A DNA stretch of 64,000 nucleotides, from the NCBI RefSeq assembly GCF_947495565.1, contig NZ_CANLZM010000006.1, positions 62,001 through 126,000 on the forward strand, read 5' to 3'. Below, piece after piece: positions 36,251-44,991 of the stretch. The translations under genes were made by a program, and so were the position numbers. The notes under the pieces were generated by a model, which searched no databases, was not told where the DNA came from, and saw only the letters and a program-made list of their open reading frames with translations. The stretch is from an uncultured Pontibacter sp. (lineage in GTDB: Bacteria; Bacteroidota; Bacteroidia; Cytophagales; Hymenobacteraceae). How positions within the stretch are numbered: position 1 is the first letter of the stretch; each line of letters opens with the position of its first letter.

Positions 36251-37528
36251 CTATTCTTTTGCTTCCCCCTGATAACTCAGGATGGTGATGTTGAACATAG
36301 GGTCGGCATTCCAGTTTTCTGACTTGATGCGTTTATGGAGCACGTCCTGCACCACCTGCTTCAGTTGCTCATCCGAAAGGGAGTCGTTGCGGTTATAGAG
36401 GTACAGCTCACAGATAACAGGGTTCAGGTCGGGCAGCGTGCCTCGGGTAAAGCGTGCATTTACCTCTATCGTCTCGATGTCTTTCATTTTATTCAGCTCA
36501 GTGTGTATCACCTCTGTAATCAGGGTATTCAGGCTGGCTTTCTGAAGCGAAGGCTGTTTTGCGAACTGCCAATACAGCATACCAGCTATAATCAAGCCCG
36601 AAGTCAGCAGCGACAACCGGAACACAGACTCTCTTCCATCGGCAAACCGAGCTCCCTTTATCGTAACCTTGCCCATATACCGGAACACCAGCGCGGCGGT
36701 AAACTGGATAACCACAAGCTGAAATATCAGCAGAAAAACCCCGCTGCGCACAAGCTGCCAGTTTCCGAAATTCATCGCCATACCTATCAGGCCAGTAGGC
36801 GGAGAAAGTGAGGCCGCCACCAGCATGCCTACAGCCGCTCCGGCTACTAAGCTAGACCGCTCCGACTGCACCAGATTTATGCCGCCTGCTATACCAGCCG
36901 CTATTGGCAGCAGTATAGTTACCTGCGAAATATGGCTCACGCTTACCATCATGGGTGTGGCGTGCTTCTGCTCTATAAGGTACGAGAGTATAAATGTGAT
37001 AAAGATAGAGACACTAATAGCCATAAAATAGCGGATCAGGCTCTGCTTGAGCAAGCCCCCTTTGCCCGCAGCGGCACCCAGAGCGGCATTCATAGCCGGC
37101 CCTGCAAAAGGAGACACCAGCATAGCCGCCACCAGCAGATAACTAGTGTTGGTATACAAACCGATCCAAACCAGCATGCCCCCCACCAACGCGTAAGAAA
37201 GCAGCCCTACTTTAGAGCCCACACTCTGCAGGCCGCCCAGAAAAATCTCTAGAGGGCTAAGGTATGTTACGTCCGTCACCTGGTCCGGGGCGTCGCCCTG
37301 CGGCGGGTACAGCGCGATAACGCCACGTGGAACAAGGGTTATCTCAGCCTCTTTATAATCGCTGAGGGCGGTAATAAATTTGCTTACACGTTCATTGTTC
37401 AGGTGCACGGTTACAATCTCGCCTTTCTCGGCCTGTTGCACAATCAGGTTTTTGGCATCATGCTTTACGGCAATGTTTTTTACCTCCTGCCCCTGCCCCT
37501 CTTTTACTTTTATAGTTAGTTTGCGCAT
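36251..37528 (-). CDS. DUF389 / TIGR00341 family membrane protein
   Basis: A 425-residue protein. About 90 soluble N-terminal residues precede a membrane domain with the family hallmark YLLVAAMLVSPFAGPAMNAALG and SLSPPTGLIGMAMNFG, with roughly six to seven helices up to residue about 320. The soluble C-terminal tail (about 330-425) has an alternating beta/alpha pattern like a small ferredoxin-like domain. Members are widespread in bacteria and archaea; no transport substrate is established. Convergent with the RDD pair, separate from the phosphatase gene upstream by a terminator. Confidence 0.85.
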   Translation of the reverse strand: MRKLTIKVKEGQGQEVKNIAVKHDAKNLIVQQAEKGEIVTVHLNNERVSKFITALSDYKEAEITLVPRGVIALYPPQGDAPDQVTDVTYLSPLEIFLGGLQSVGSKVGLLSYALVGGMLVWIGLYTNTSYLLVAAMLVSPFAGPAMNAALGAAAGKGGLLKQSLIRYFMAISVSIFITFILSYLIEQKHATPMMVSVSHISQVTILLPIAAGIAGGINLVQSERSSLVAGAAVGMLVAASLSPPTGLIGMAMNFGNWQLVRSGVFLLIFQLVVIQFTAALVFRYMGKVTIKGARFADGRESVFRLSLLTSGLIIAGMLYWQFAKQPSLQKASLNTLITEVIHTELNKMKDIETIEVNARFTRGTLPDLNPVICELYLYNRNDSLSDEQLKQVVQDVLHKRIKSENWNADPMFNITILSYQGEAKE

Positions 37529-37570
37529 GCTACTACTACGGCAGCAGGGGTTATACTTGTTCAGGAAAAA

Positions 37571-37608
37571 TAAAAGCCACTGCAGATCTGGTGCTGCAGT
37601 GGCTTTTA
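37571..37608 (-). terminator. Terminator of the histidine phosphatase gene
   Basis: A perfect 15-bp stem (37571-37585 with 37594-37608, core GCCACTGCAG/CTGCAGTGGC) with an 8-nt loop, 18 bp past the stop on the minus strand. Confidence 0.85.
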
Positions 37609-37626
37609 AATACAGGTTTAGGCTGA

Positions 37627-38208
37627 TTATTTTGCAGTGTTTCCGAAACGGTCTGTTTCCACTGTGGCACTGCCATCAGGGGTAAGCACTACCTTAAACA
37701 GGTAATCGTACTCCTGCTCCGTAATGTCCGGCACAGGCCGTTTGGCACCAAAGGCTTCCACAATTGGCAGCAGCGTGTTGGAGTGGCCGGAAACCACTAC
37801 AGTTTGCCCCGGATGGTTCTGCAGAATACTTTTCTTCAACCCCTGAAAGTCGTGCGCTTCATACTGCCTTACCTCCAGTTTACGCTCTTCGGCTAAGGGT
37901 TTTAGCGTGTTTTTTGTGCGCACATATTTAGTGGCGTACAGAGCATCTACCTGCTGCTGCTCCAGCAAGGTACGCAGCGCCTCTGCCCGGGCTACACCTT
38001 CCGGCGTGAGGTCAGGGTCTTGGTTACTGGGGTCAGAGATATCTTTCTCAGCGTGGCGCACCAGGTAAACTACGGTTAGCTGGGCATTGCTGTCCATAGG
38101 GTCTACTACTGCCAGGGCTCCCTCCTGCCCTACCGGCGACTGGCGGCAGGCGACAGCAAACAGCATCAACAAGAAAACACTGAGTTGTTGCAGTAAAAAT
38201 TTCTTCAT
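37627..38208 (-). CDS. Histidine phosphatase family lipoprotein
   Basis: A 193-residue exported protein. The signal peptide ends in FAVAC (Cys21), a lipobox. The phosphoglycerate-mutase fold shows the RHG-type motif as VYLVRHAEKD (Arg51-His52, with Ala in place of Gly, as in SixA-like and Bacteroidota members). The second catalytic His lies in VVVSGHSNTLLP. Conserved LTPEGVARAEAL lies between. It is probably a periplasmic phosphohydrolase; substrate unknown. It lies downstream of the TPR metallopeptidase-like gene on the same strand with a 47-bp gap, so it may be co-transcribed with it. Confidence 0.87.
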   Translation of the reverse strand: MKKFLLQQLSVFLLMLFAVACRQSPVGQEGALAVVDPMDSNAQLTVVYLVRHAEKDISDPSNQDPDLTPEGVARAEALRTLLEQQQVDALYATKYVRTKNTLKPLAEERKLEVRQYEAHDFQGLKKSILQNHPGQTVVVSGHSNTLLPIVEAFGAKRPVPDITEQEYDYLFKVVLTPDGSATVETDRFGNTAK

Positions 38209-38255
38209 GTAATTGGTTGTTGGTTAGAAGTATGAAAATTGGTTGTGTTTAAGTG

Positions 38256-41132
38256 TTAAGCTTGTGCCAGCTGCTCGCCGGCTTGCGCTACGTTTTCAGC
38301 GTCCTGGGTGCGGCCTTTCTGTTGCAGCAGGCGCACCAGCCGCTGCCGCACCTCCAGCTGGTAAGGGTACAGCAGCAATGCATTTTCGTAAGCCTTTATA
38401 GCATTGTTTATTTTTCCTTTGGCCTCAAACATGCGCCCCTTGGCCGCTAAGATCTGCGCTTTCTCTACCACCGTCTCTGGCTTTGGCAGCTTTTTCTGTA
38501 ATGCCTTCGCTTGCTTCTCCTCGCCCAGTTCGGCCAATACAGGCAACAGCAGGTATCGCTCCTGCGGCGGCAGGCTTGCATCACCATCCAGAAAAGGTTG
38601 AGCAGCGGCACGGGCAGCCTCCTTGTGCTGCAGCTGCAGTTGGTAGGTAGCCATCAGCACCATAAAATCAGGGCGGGCAGTGCCTGCTGCTGTTAAAATG
38701 CGCTGCGCTTCCGCCAGTGTTTCATAGGCTTTTTTATACTTGCCTTGTGTAGCCAGCACCTCTGCATACTGCCTGCGCAGCTCGTAATGCTGCGGCTTCA
38801 GGGCTACCAGTTGCTGCAGTGCCTGCTCTGCCTCCCGGTTTATACTTGTTGTGCCTTTCAGCCAGTTAGCGTAAGCTATTGCCTCGTCGCGACGGTCTCG
38901 GAGGTAGGTTGAGATGGTAGGAGCCTGTTCTATGTAGGCTTCTGCCACGGCTATCGCCTCTGGTACCATGCCGTAATCTATAAAAAACTCCCGGAAGCGC
39001 TCATTCGCCAGCGCCCGCATCAGCAGGTCATCCTCCAGGTTAGTCGCTTTTTTGTACAGCTCCACCTGGCTCATAAGGGCATCATGGGAGTTGAACTTTC
39101 CGTTGCGCTTCATACTTTCCACTAACTCAGCCTCAGCCAGATAGATTGGTGCATAGTTTGGGTTAACGCTTTTAGCCCGACTAAGCCACTCCTGCGCCTC
39201 CTTATACTTTTTCTGCCGTTGCCTTACCCCAGCGTAAGCGAGCAGGGCGGGCTGGTAAGTTTCGTCCCAAACCAGGGCACTGTCTAAGTATGTAGCTGCT
39301 GTGGCAAGTTGATCTTTCCGTTGCGTCTGCTCCGCCAGGTTTAAGTATACTTGTGCCCAGTTTGTAGCCATCGCCTCTTTATTGCCAGACAGGTATGCCC
39401 GCTGCCGCGCCACAAGCCTGTCCAAAAAAGTATACAGCTCCGGGTCTTTGGCTTTGAGGTCGGTGGTGGTATTGATGGATTTGTGGTTGAGCGGGTGCAC
39501 TTTTACCGGTTCGAAATAGGCCGGATAGGTCTGGGCGAGGTACTCGTGCTCGTTATTGGCGGAGTAGTAATCTAGGGTGCGGCCTTCCTGCATGGCCTGG
39601 TGGTAGAGCCGGCGTACTTCGCGCTTCTCAGCATCCATAAAAACACTTTGGTGAAACAGGTGCACATACTCGTGCAGCACCACGTTGCGCTCTAGGTAAG
39701 AGCCGCGCACCACATACTCTATCGCCGCGGCCCCGCTTCCCACGCCCCGGATATCCATCCATTGGCGGTTATCGAACGTGGTTGCTTGCCTGAAGTATGG
39801 CGACCCCATGGCGATAGCCAAATCTACGTGCAGCGGCGGAATCACAAATTTTCTATCCTGCTTAGAAAGAAAAGGGAAGTATACAATGCTCTCGTAAAGC
39901 TGCGACCACACCATTTTCTGGACCTCATCGCCGGGATAATACGTCACATCCGGAAACACGCGGGCAAAGTTTACCGGGTCCTTAATCACGGTTTGCTGCA
40001 CCACCTGCTGCAGCGAGTCGTAGTTGTGCAGGTAAGTCAGCTGCTTTTGTTTGATAACGGCGGCCAAAGCGTTGTGCGCTGGCCCATAGTGCTTCTTTTT
40101 CTGAAGGATGCGCTGGAAAACAGCCTGTGCTGAGTCAAGACGGGCCTGGCGATCCGTGTGGAAGGCCATGTAATAGGCGGAACCCCGGAGCATCTGCGGC
40201 AGCACAGATGTTTTATACTTTTGCTGCACCTGGGCTATACTTGCCAGTGCCTCCTTCAGCTTATTTTCAGATAAAAGTTTATCAGCGTGTTGCAGCGCCT
40301 GCCGTACTTGCTCATCCTCGGGTTGGGCGTAGTCGGCGTAGGTAAGGTTGGTGTGGCCGTTGCCCCAGTGCCAGTGCGTAACATAGTGCAGCGGGTTTAG
40401 CTCCAGCGCCAGCTCCCATTGCGCGGCCATGTTGTTTAGCTGCGTGGCATCTACGCGCCGCCAGATAGCATAGCCATAGTTAAAGCGGGCATCAGGGTTA
40501 AAGGGGTTCAGGGTTAGGCTGTTGATGAGCGGCTGCTCGGCTAACTCCGGCTTTTGGTTCCAAAAGTGCACATCCGATTCCAGCAGCCAGGCTTCGGCGT
40601 TTTCGCGGTTCCAGCTTTGCACCTTCTTGGCCCACTCCAGCGCCTGCCCATACTTCTTTTGCAGCATCAGCACATTGCCAATAAGCAGTGCGGCCGCTTC
40701 GTCTTTGGGGTTTTTCCCCAGCAAAGCATGCGCTGTGGCCTTGGCTTGCTCCAACTCCCAGGCCTGTACCTGCAGTTCGCTTTGCAGCAACAGCGCCTGG
40801 CGGTTCTCCGGGTTCTCCTGCAGCACCTGCTGCACCAAGGTATCGGCCTGCCTAAAACTGTTCTCTAAAATAGCCAGCCTGGCCTTTGCCAATTGTACAG
40901 CCGCTGTTGGCTGCGCCTGCAGCAGTACCTGGCGGGCTTCCTGCCATGCTCCTAACTCCAGCAACCGGGTAGCCTTTTGGGCAGCTCCTGAATTTTCCTG
41001 TAAGGCCTCCTGCCGCTCTTGCTGCAGCTTTTGTCGCACTGCCGCCACATCACCCGGGTGCTGGGCTAAAGCGGGCAAGGCAATAAAAAACGCGAAAGTA
41101 AAAGGAAGTATTTGCTTGAGGATAGAACGCAT
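38256..41132 (-). CDS. Large periplasmic TPR protein with HEYVH metallopeptidase-like motif
   Basis: A 958-residue exported protein (signal peptide ending ALPALAQ). Residues about 40-330 and 590-950 are TPR-like helical repeats, for example AEAWLLESDVHFWNQKPELAEQ and AIKAYENALLLYPYQLEVRQRL. Between them a different domain holds VLHEYVHLFHQSVF, with H487-E488-Y489-V490-H491 forming an HExxH zinc-site motif, followed about 40 residues on by ANNEHEYLAQTYPAYF, where a Glu could be the third ligand. This is the layout of a gluzincin peptidase set inside a TPR scaffold. Whether it is active is unproven. Neighbouring downstream gene is the histidine phosphatase lipoprotein. Confidence 0.75.
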   Translation of the reverse strand: MRSILKQILPFTFAFFIALPALAQHPGDVAAVRQKLQQERQEALQENSGAAQKATRLLELGAWQEARQVLLQAQPTAAVQLAKARLAILENSFRQADTLVQQVLQENPENRQALLLQSELQVQAWELEQAKATAHALLGKNPKDEAAALLIGNVLMLQKKYGQALEWAKKVQSWNRENAEAWLLESDVHFWNQKPELAEQPLINSLTLNPFNPDARFNYGYAIWRRVDATQLNNMAAQWELALELNPLHYVTHWHWGNGHTNLTYADYAQPEDEQVRQALQHADKLLSENKLKEALASIAQVQQKYKTSVLPQMLRGSAYYMAFHTDRQARLDSAQAVFQRILQKKKHYGPAHNALAAVIKQKQLTYLHNYDSLQQVVQQTVIKDPVNFARVFPDVTYYPGDEVQKMVWSQLYESIVYFPFLSKQDRKFVIPPLHVDLAIAMGSPYFRQATTFDNRQWMDIRGVGSGAAAIEYVVRGSYLERNVVLHEYVHLFHQSVFMDAEKREVRRLYHQAMQEGRTLDYYSANNEHEYLAQTYPAYFEPVKVHPLNHKSINTTTDLKAKDPELYTFLDRLVARQRAYLSGNKEAMATNWAQVYLNLAEQTQRKDQLATAATYLDSALVWDETYQPALLAYAGVRQRQKKYKEAQEWLSRAKSVNPNYAPIYLAEAELVESMKRNGKFNSHDALMSQVELYKKATNLEDDLLMRALANERFREFFIDYGMVPEAIAVAEAYIEQAPTISTYLRDRRDEAIAYANWLKGTTSINREAEQALQQLVALKPQHYELRRQYAEVLATQGKYKKAYETLAEAQRILTAAGTARPDFMVLMATYQLQLQHKEAARAAAQPFLDGDASLPPQERYLLLPVLAELGEEKQAKALQKKLPKPETVVEKAQILAAKGRMFEAKGKINNAIKAYENALLLYPYQLEVRQRLVRLLQQKGRTQDAENVAQAGEQLAQA

Positions 41133-41309
41133 GTAGCTCGGGCACTAAATTTAGACTTCTAAAAGTATGGTTTTCCTGCTTTTGATAAAAGTATAAACGC
41201 ATTATCTTCATGAAAATCAAGGCTAACTACAAGTCTGTGCCTTTTTAGCTATACTTGCTCAAGCATAAAAAATGAAGCGGTCTGGGCAACGAGTGATCTG
41301 GTTTGAGCC

Positions 41310-41333
41310 TAGCTGCTGCAGCTGCAGCAGCTA
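41310..41333 (-). terminator. 24-bp perfect palindrome at the PAP2 stop codon
   Basis: Perfect self-complementary sequence made of GCTGCAGCTGCAGC-type repeats; its right end supplies the TAG stop of the minus-strand PAP2 gene. No strong T-run follows, so the terminator call is moderate. Confidence 0.45.
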
Positions 41334-42026
41334 TACTTGGCGCTGGTAACGGTTGGTATAAGCTATCTCTAACCGGCGCATCAGGTAAATGGATAACAGC
41401 AGCCACAGCACACCCAACGCGTAACCGGCCAGCACATCCGTAGCATAGTGCACTTTTAAATAAATGCGGCTAAAGCCAATCAGCAGCACGAGCAACGATA
41501 GCAAACAGGTAAGCAACCAACGCCAGGCGGCCCCCGGCACGGTACGCCAGACAATGTAAATCAGCACTCCGTAAAAAGCGCCTCCGATCATGGCGTGGCC
41601 ACTGGGGAAACTCAAGCCTGACTGCTCCAGCATAGCAAAAGATGGCCTGGGCCGCTCAAAGAAGCGCTTCAGCAGTTGGTTTAGTATGGAAGTAGAAAAG
41701 GAGATGAGCAGCACTTTGAGGGCAAACCAGCGCCACCCCCTGAAAAAGCTGAACACCAGCACTACCAGCGGCGGCGTAACAAGCAGGTATTCGGCGGAGG
41801 CAAAAAAAGAGATCACCATCATGGCGCGCGTCATCCCCGGCGAGGCCAACCGATCAGCAAACGTAAACAAGGCTGTATCTAATGTACTGTCACCGACATT
41901 GAACACCAGATGTGCCATTAGCAGAAAAAGCAGCAGGCAAAGCAGGAAAGCAAAACCCAGTACAAGCGCCTCTGCGCTAAGGAGCGCCAGCAGGCGCAGA
42001 AAAGTTTGTGGCAACCGGTGCTTCAT
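41331..42026 (-). CDS. PAP2 superfamily phosphatase (first copy)
   Basis: A 231-residue membrane phosphatase using the ATG at 42026; an in-frame TTG at 42119 would add 31 residues, which the paralogue at 44182-44901 lacks. The three-part PAP2 signature is present: KRFFERPRPSF, SFPSGHAM and SRIYLKVHYATDVLAG. Several membrane helices surround it. Family members dephosphorylate lipid phosphates such as undecaprenyl pyrophosphate, phosphatidic acid or lipid A. The nearby divergent GT39 gene, which would use undecaprenyl-phosphate sugar donors, makes a role in undecaprenyl phosphate recycling or lipid A modification plausible, but this is inference. Confidence 0.88.
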   Translation of the reverse strand: MKHRLPQTFLRLLALLSAEALVLGFAFLLCLLLFLLMAHLVFNVGDSTLDTALFTFADRLASPGMTRAMMVISFFASAEYLLVTPPLVVLVFSFFRGWRWFALKVLLISFSTSILNQLLKRFFERPRPSFAMLEQSGLSFPSGHAMIGGAFYGVLIYIVWRTVPGAAWRWLLTCLLSLLVLLIGFSRIYLKVHYATDVLAGYALGVLWLLLSIYLMRRLEIAYTNRYQRQV

Positions 42027-42153
42027 ACTATAAAAGCTACGTGTGCTAATGCCTGAAAGCTGATTTTTAATTCGCTGCTTCGTATAGAATAATGGCGCTG
42101 CAGGGGTCTGTAGTTTCAATTAGTTTTAAAGCAATCTGCCCTTAAGAAGCCTG

Positions 42154-42294
42154 ATGCTAATGTTGTACGTTCTACTGCGCCTGAACCTGCTGCTGTTTCT
42201 GAAGAAGCTGTTTGGGAGATTCCCTGATAGTCGTAACTTTATACTTGCGCTGCGGGTGCAGACATCTCATCAACAACACTTTACAAAAAGCTAA
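42154..42294 (+). CDS. Possible 46-residue hydrophobic leader ORF
   Basis: An ATG-started frame (MLMLYVLLRLNLLLFLKKLF...) ends 5 bp before the GT39 start. It is hydrophobic and basic and would fit a small membrane peptide co-translated with the GT39 protein. No motif is recognised, and chance is possible in a 180-bp gap, so this is a weak call. Confidence 0.25.
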   Translation: MLMLYVLLRLNLLLFLKKLFGRFPDSRNFILALRVQTSHQQHFTKS

Positions 42295-42299
42295 ACCTG

Positions 42300-43934
42300 A
42301 TGCTGCTACCTCACAAACCTCGTACAGATCAGTTTCTGATGGGCCTGCTGCTCGTGCTGTTTTTGCTGCTGCTTTTTAATTTGGACGGGTGGGGCATAAT
42401 GGAAACCAGCGAAGCCCGTTACGCTGAGATTAGCCGCGAAATGTGGTTAACCGGCGACTTGCTGCATCCGCGCTTACTGGGTATACAGCACTACCAGGAG
42501 CCGCCTCTAACATACATCATAACTGCTATCGGGATAGATATATTCGGGCCAAATGGCTTTGGTGCGCGCTTTTTTTTGCAGGTATCGCTGCTAGTACAAG
42601 TATGGCTGGTTTACCTGATTGCCAAAGAGCTGTTTCATGTACCGCGGCAGGCGCTGCTGGCTGCCCTTATCTACCTAACCATTCCTGCGGTACTGCTGTC
42701 GGCACGCCACCTTACTTCAGATTCTTATTTAGCCACTTTCGAACTTGCGGCCATACTTGCCTGGCTGAAGTATAAAACCAGCGGCAGGGCTGTGTGGCTG
42801 TATTTTTTTTACCTGCTGTTGGCGCTGGCATTTCTCACCAAAGGACCTTTAGGGCTTATTTTCCCGTTGTTTGCTGTTATTGGGTTCAGCCAGCATTACA
42901 GCTCTGTCAGCGGCTATGCTTCTGGCTGGCACCACCTGCCGGCAGCTTTGCTTTTTTTGTTGCTGGGCAGTTCGTGGTTTGTATACCTTATACTGCAGCA
43001 TCCGCAGCTTTTAGATTATTTTCTGTACAAGTATACCTGGCAGTATTTTACCGATCTAGATGCTTTTGGTCCCTCCAAGCCTTGGTGGTTTTACTTTGCG
43101 CTGGCTCCTGTTCTCAGCCTGCCGTGGTTTGCCATCCTGCTGCTGCAGCTCAAAAAACTGGCGGCCATGCCTGCGGCGCTTAAGCGCCTTTTCCTGTTCT
43201 GGATAATCGTGCCGCTCATTTTCTTCTCGTTTCTGGGGCCAAAACTTATCTTTTATATCCTGCCGGTTTTTGCCGGACAGGCTTTGCTAACCACCTGGAT
43301 TATAAATCATTTCCCCACTAAAACCATGGTAAAAGCTGTAACCGGCAGTATGCTATACTTTGCCTTACTACTTGTGGCGCTAATAGCTTTACCGCTGCTG
43401 CCTCTTGGTATAAATTTACCCTGGCGATTACTTAGTCTGCCGTTTTTCTCGCTACTCCTGCTGCTGGTACTCTGGAACGGCGAGAGGTCGGCCTATCAGA
43501 AAATAATGTACGGAGCGTTGCTCCTAACAGCCTTGTTGGTGCCTTTTTCTACTAAACTACTGGCTTACAACCCGCAGCTTCTTAACGGCAGCCGGCAAAT
43601 AGCAGAGGTAATAAAAGAGCGGGAACTGCAACATCGTCCGGTGCTGGTTTACAACAGGCTGCTTCCTTCGCTCGCTTTTGAGCTCAATAGCAGCATTATT
43701 TCGTTGGAAGACGGCAGCAGTAAGCTGGAGCGGGAAGTGCAGTTTGAGCAGGACGGGCAGTGGCGGGAACAGCTGCTGCAGCTAAACAGGCTACAGGACC
43801 TAGAACGCCTAAGGCAGCTGCTGCAGCAACAGCCGGTACTTGTGGTTAAAGGCAAGTTGCCCGAAGAGCGGCAATGGATGCTGCAGTACTTTAATGAGAA
43901 GCTTCAGATCCGGGATTGGCGCGTGTATTACTGA
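42300..43934 (+). CDS. GT39 family (ArnT-like) membrane glycosyltransferase
   Basis: A 544-residue integral membrane enzyme with about eleven or more hydrophobic segments. The first periplasmic loop carries GWGIMETSEARYAEISREM, the ArnT/PMT-type motif, with Glu-Ala-Arg typical of the lipid A transferase branch. A soluble C-terminal part begins at about residue 430. Such enzymes transfer a sugar from undecaprenyl phosphate to lipid A or to proteins on the periplasmic side. Flanked by two PAP2 phosphatases and a tRNA gene. The lipid A role is inference from family and context; the acceptor may differ. Confidence 0.87.
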   Translation: MLLPHKPRTDQFLMGLLLVLFLLLLFNLDGWGIMETSEARYAEISREMWLTGDLLHPRLLGIQHYQEPPLTYIITAIGIDIFGPNGFGARFFLQVSLLVQVWLVYLIAKELFHVPRQALLAALIYLTIPAVLLSARHLTSDSYLATFELAAILAWLKYKTSGRAVWLYFFYLLLALAFLTKGPLGLIFPLFAVIGFSQHYSSVSGYASGWHHLPAALLFLLLGSSWFVYLILQHPQLLDYFLYKYTWQYFTDLDAFGPSKPWWFYFALAPVLSLPWFAILLLQLKKLAAMPAALKRLFLFWIIVPLIFFSFLGPKLIFYILPVFAGQALLTTWIINHFPTKTMVKAVTGSMLYFALLLVALIALPLLPLGINLPWRLLSLPFFSLLLLLVLWNGERSAYQKIMYGALLLTALLVPFSTKLLAYNPQLLNGSRQIAEVIKERELQHRPVLVYNRLLPSLAFELNSSIISLEDGSSKLEREVQFEQDGQWREQLLQLNRLQDLERLRQLLQQQPVLVVKGKLPEERQWMLQYFNEKLQIRDWRVYY

Positions 43935-43947
43935 TGGCCGTAAAACA

Positions 43948-43979
43948 AAAAAGGCTGACCTCGAAAGATCAGCCTTTTT
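43948..43979. terminator. Bidirectional terminator between GT39 and tRNA-Leu
   Basis: An 11-bp perfect stem (AAAAAGGCTGA/TCAGCCTTTTT, 43948-43958 with 43969-43979) flanked by A- and T-runs, serving the plus-strand GT39 gene and the minus-strand tRNA. Confidence 0.85.
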
Positions 43980-43990
43980 AAGATTTAGTG

Positions 43991-44072
43991 TGCGCAAGAA
44001 AGGACTCGAACCTTCACACCTTGCGGAACTGCCGCCTGAAGACAGCGCGTCTACCAATTTCGCCACTTGCGC
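43991..44072 (-). tRNA. tRNA-Leu (anticodon CAG)
   Basis: An 82-nt class II tRNA on the minus strand. The acceptor stem GCGCAAG/CTTGCGC pairs fully, with discriminator A at 43991. The anticodon stem CTGTC/GGCAG encloses the loop TTCAGGC, giving anticodon CAG, which reads CUG. An extended variable arm (GTTCCGCAAGGTGT region) and GGTTCGAGTCC T-arm fit tRNA-Leu. No CCA is encoded after the discriminator base. Confidence 0.93.
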
Positions 44073-44181
44073 GTGCTTCACTATATCAATAAAAATCCCA
44101 AAGCCCTTTAACCCTTTGTGTTTATTGGGAGTGCAAAAGTAGTGTATGGTTTCTGTAGAAACAATACCTCTTTAAAAAATA

Positions 44182-44901
44182 TTATTCTTTTTTTTCGTCA
44201 TCTTCCAGCACAATCGGTGTAAGCTCTTTACCGGCAGACCGCTCCAGCCGGCGCAGTGTTGAAATACCTATAATAACCCATAGAAAGCCAGCGGCAAAGC
44301 CAGCCACCACATCCGTTGCGTAGTGCACGCGCAGGTAAATTCTGCTAAAGCCAATCAGGAACACAAAAACAACCAGCAAAGCTACAAGCATGTTGCGGTA
44401 GCGTACATCCTTTACGTTGTGCCACACCAGGTAAATCAGAAGGCCGTAAAAAGAGGCCGCCACCATACTATGCCCACTCGGGAAGCTAAGCCCTGAAGCC
44501 TCCACCAACGGAGACATAGGCCGCTGCCTGTCAAAAAAGTACTTTAGAATAACGTTCAGTGTGATACTGCCCAATGCTACCACCGGCACCTTCAGCGAGT
44601 TCCAGCGGTGTTTGCGCACAAACAGGTAATAGCCAACCAGCGCCAGTGCCATGGGTGTCAGGAACTGCCGGGAGGCAAAGAACGTGATGAACTTAATAAA
44701 GCCGTCCAGGAAGGGGTTGCTGAGGTTAGCGGCCAAGCCAAAGGCTGCCTCATCCAACCATACCTTATCGCCTGACATAATTTCGCGGCCAAGCCACAGG
44801 AACACAATAATGCAGACCAGAAACAGCAGCCAAATAAACACCAACTCCACGGTAAAGAGCGCCGCGGAAGCCACCATTCGTTTATAGAAACTTCGTATCA
44901 T
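44182..44901 (-). CDS. PAP2 superfamily phosphatase (second copy)
   Basis: A 239-residue membrane phosphatase. The signature blocks are KYFFDRQRPMS, SFPSGHSM and SRIYLRVHYATDVVAG. Large stretches match the first copy at 41331-42026 closely, for example FPSGHxM..FYGxLIY and IGFSRIYL, so they are paralogues in the same orientation on either side of the GT39 gene and tRNA. Likely a lipid phosphate or undecaprenyl pyrophosphate phosphatase. The charged tail (EDDEKKE) is unique to this copy. Divergent from thpR. Confidence 0.88.
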   Translation of the reverse strand: MIRSFYKRMVASAALFTVELVFIWLLFLVCIIVFLWLGREIMSGDKVWLDEAAFGLAANLSNPFLDGFIKFITFFASRQFLTPMALALVGYYLFVRKHRWNSLKVPVVALGSITLNVILKYFFDRQRPMSPLVEASGLSFPSGHSMVAASFYGLLIYLVWHNVKDVRYRNMLVALLVVFVFLIGFSRIYLRVHYATDVVAGFAAGFLWVIIGISTLRRLERSAGKELTPIVLEDDEKKE

Positions 44902-44991
44902 TTTGCTTCAGAATCAGTTGTAAAACGTAATCATACCTGTTACAGATCAGGCCAACGCCTTTGTTGTACAGGAAATCACTATACGTAAACT

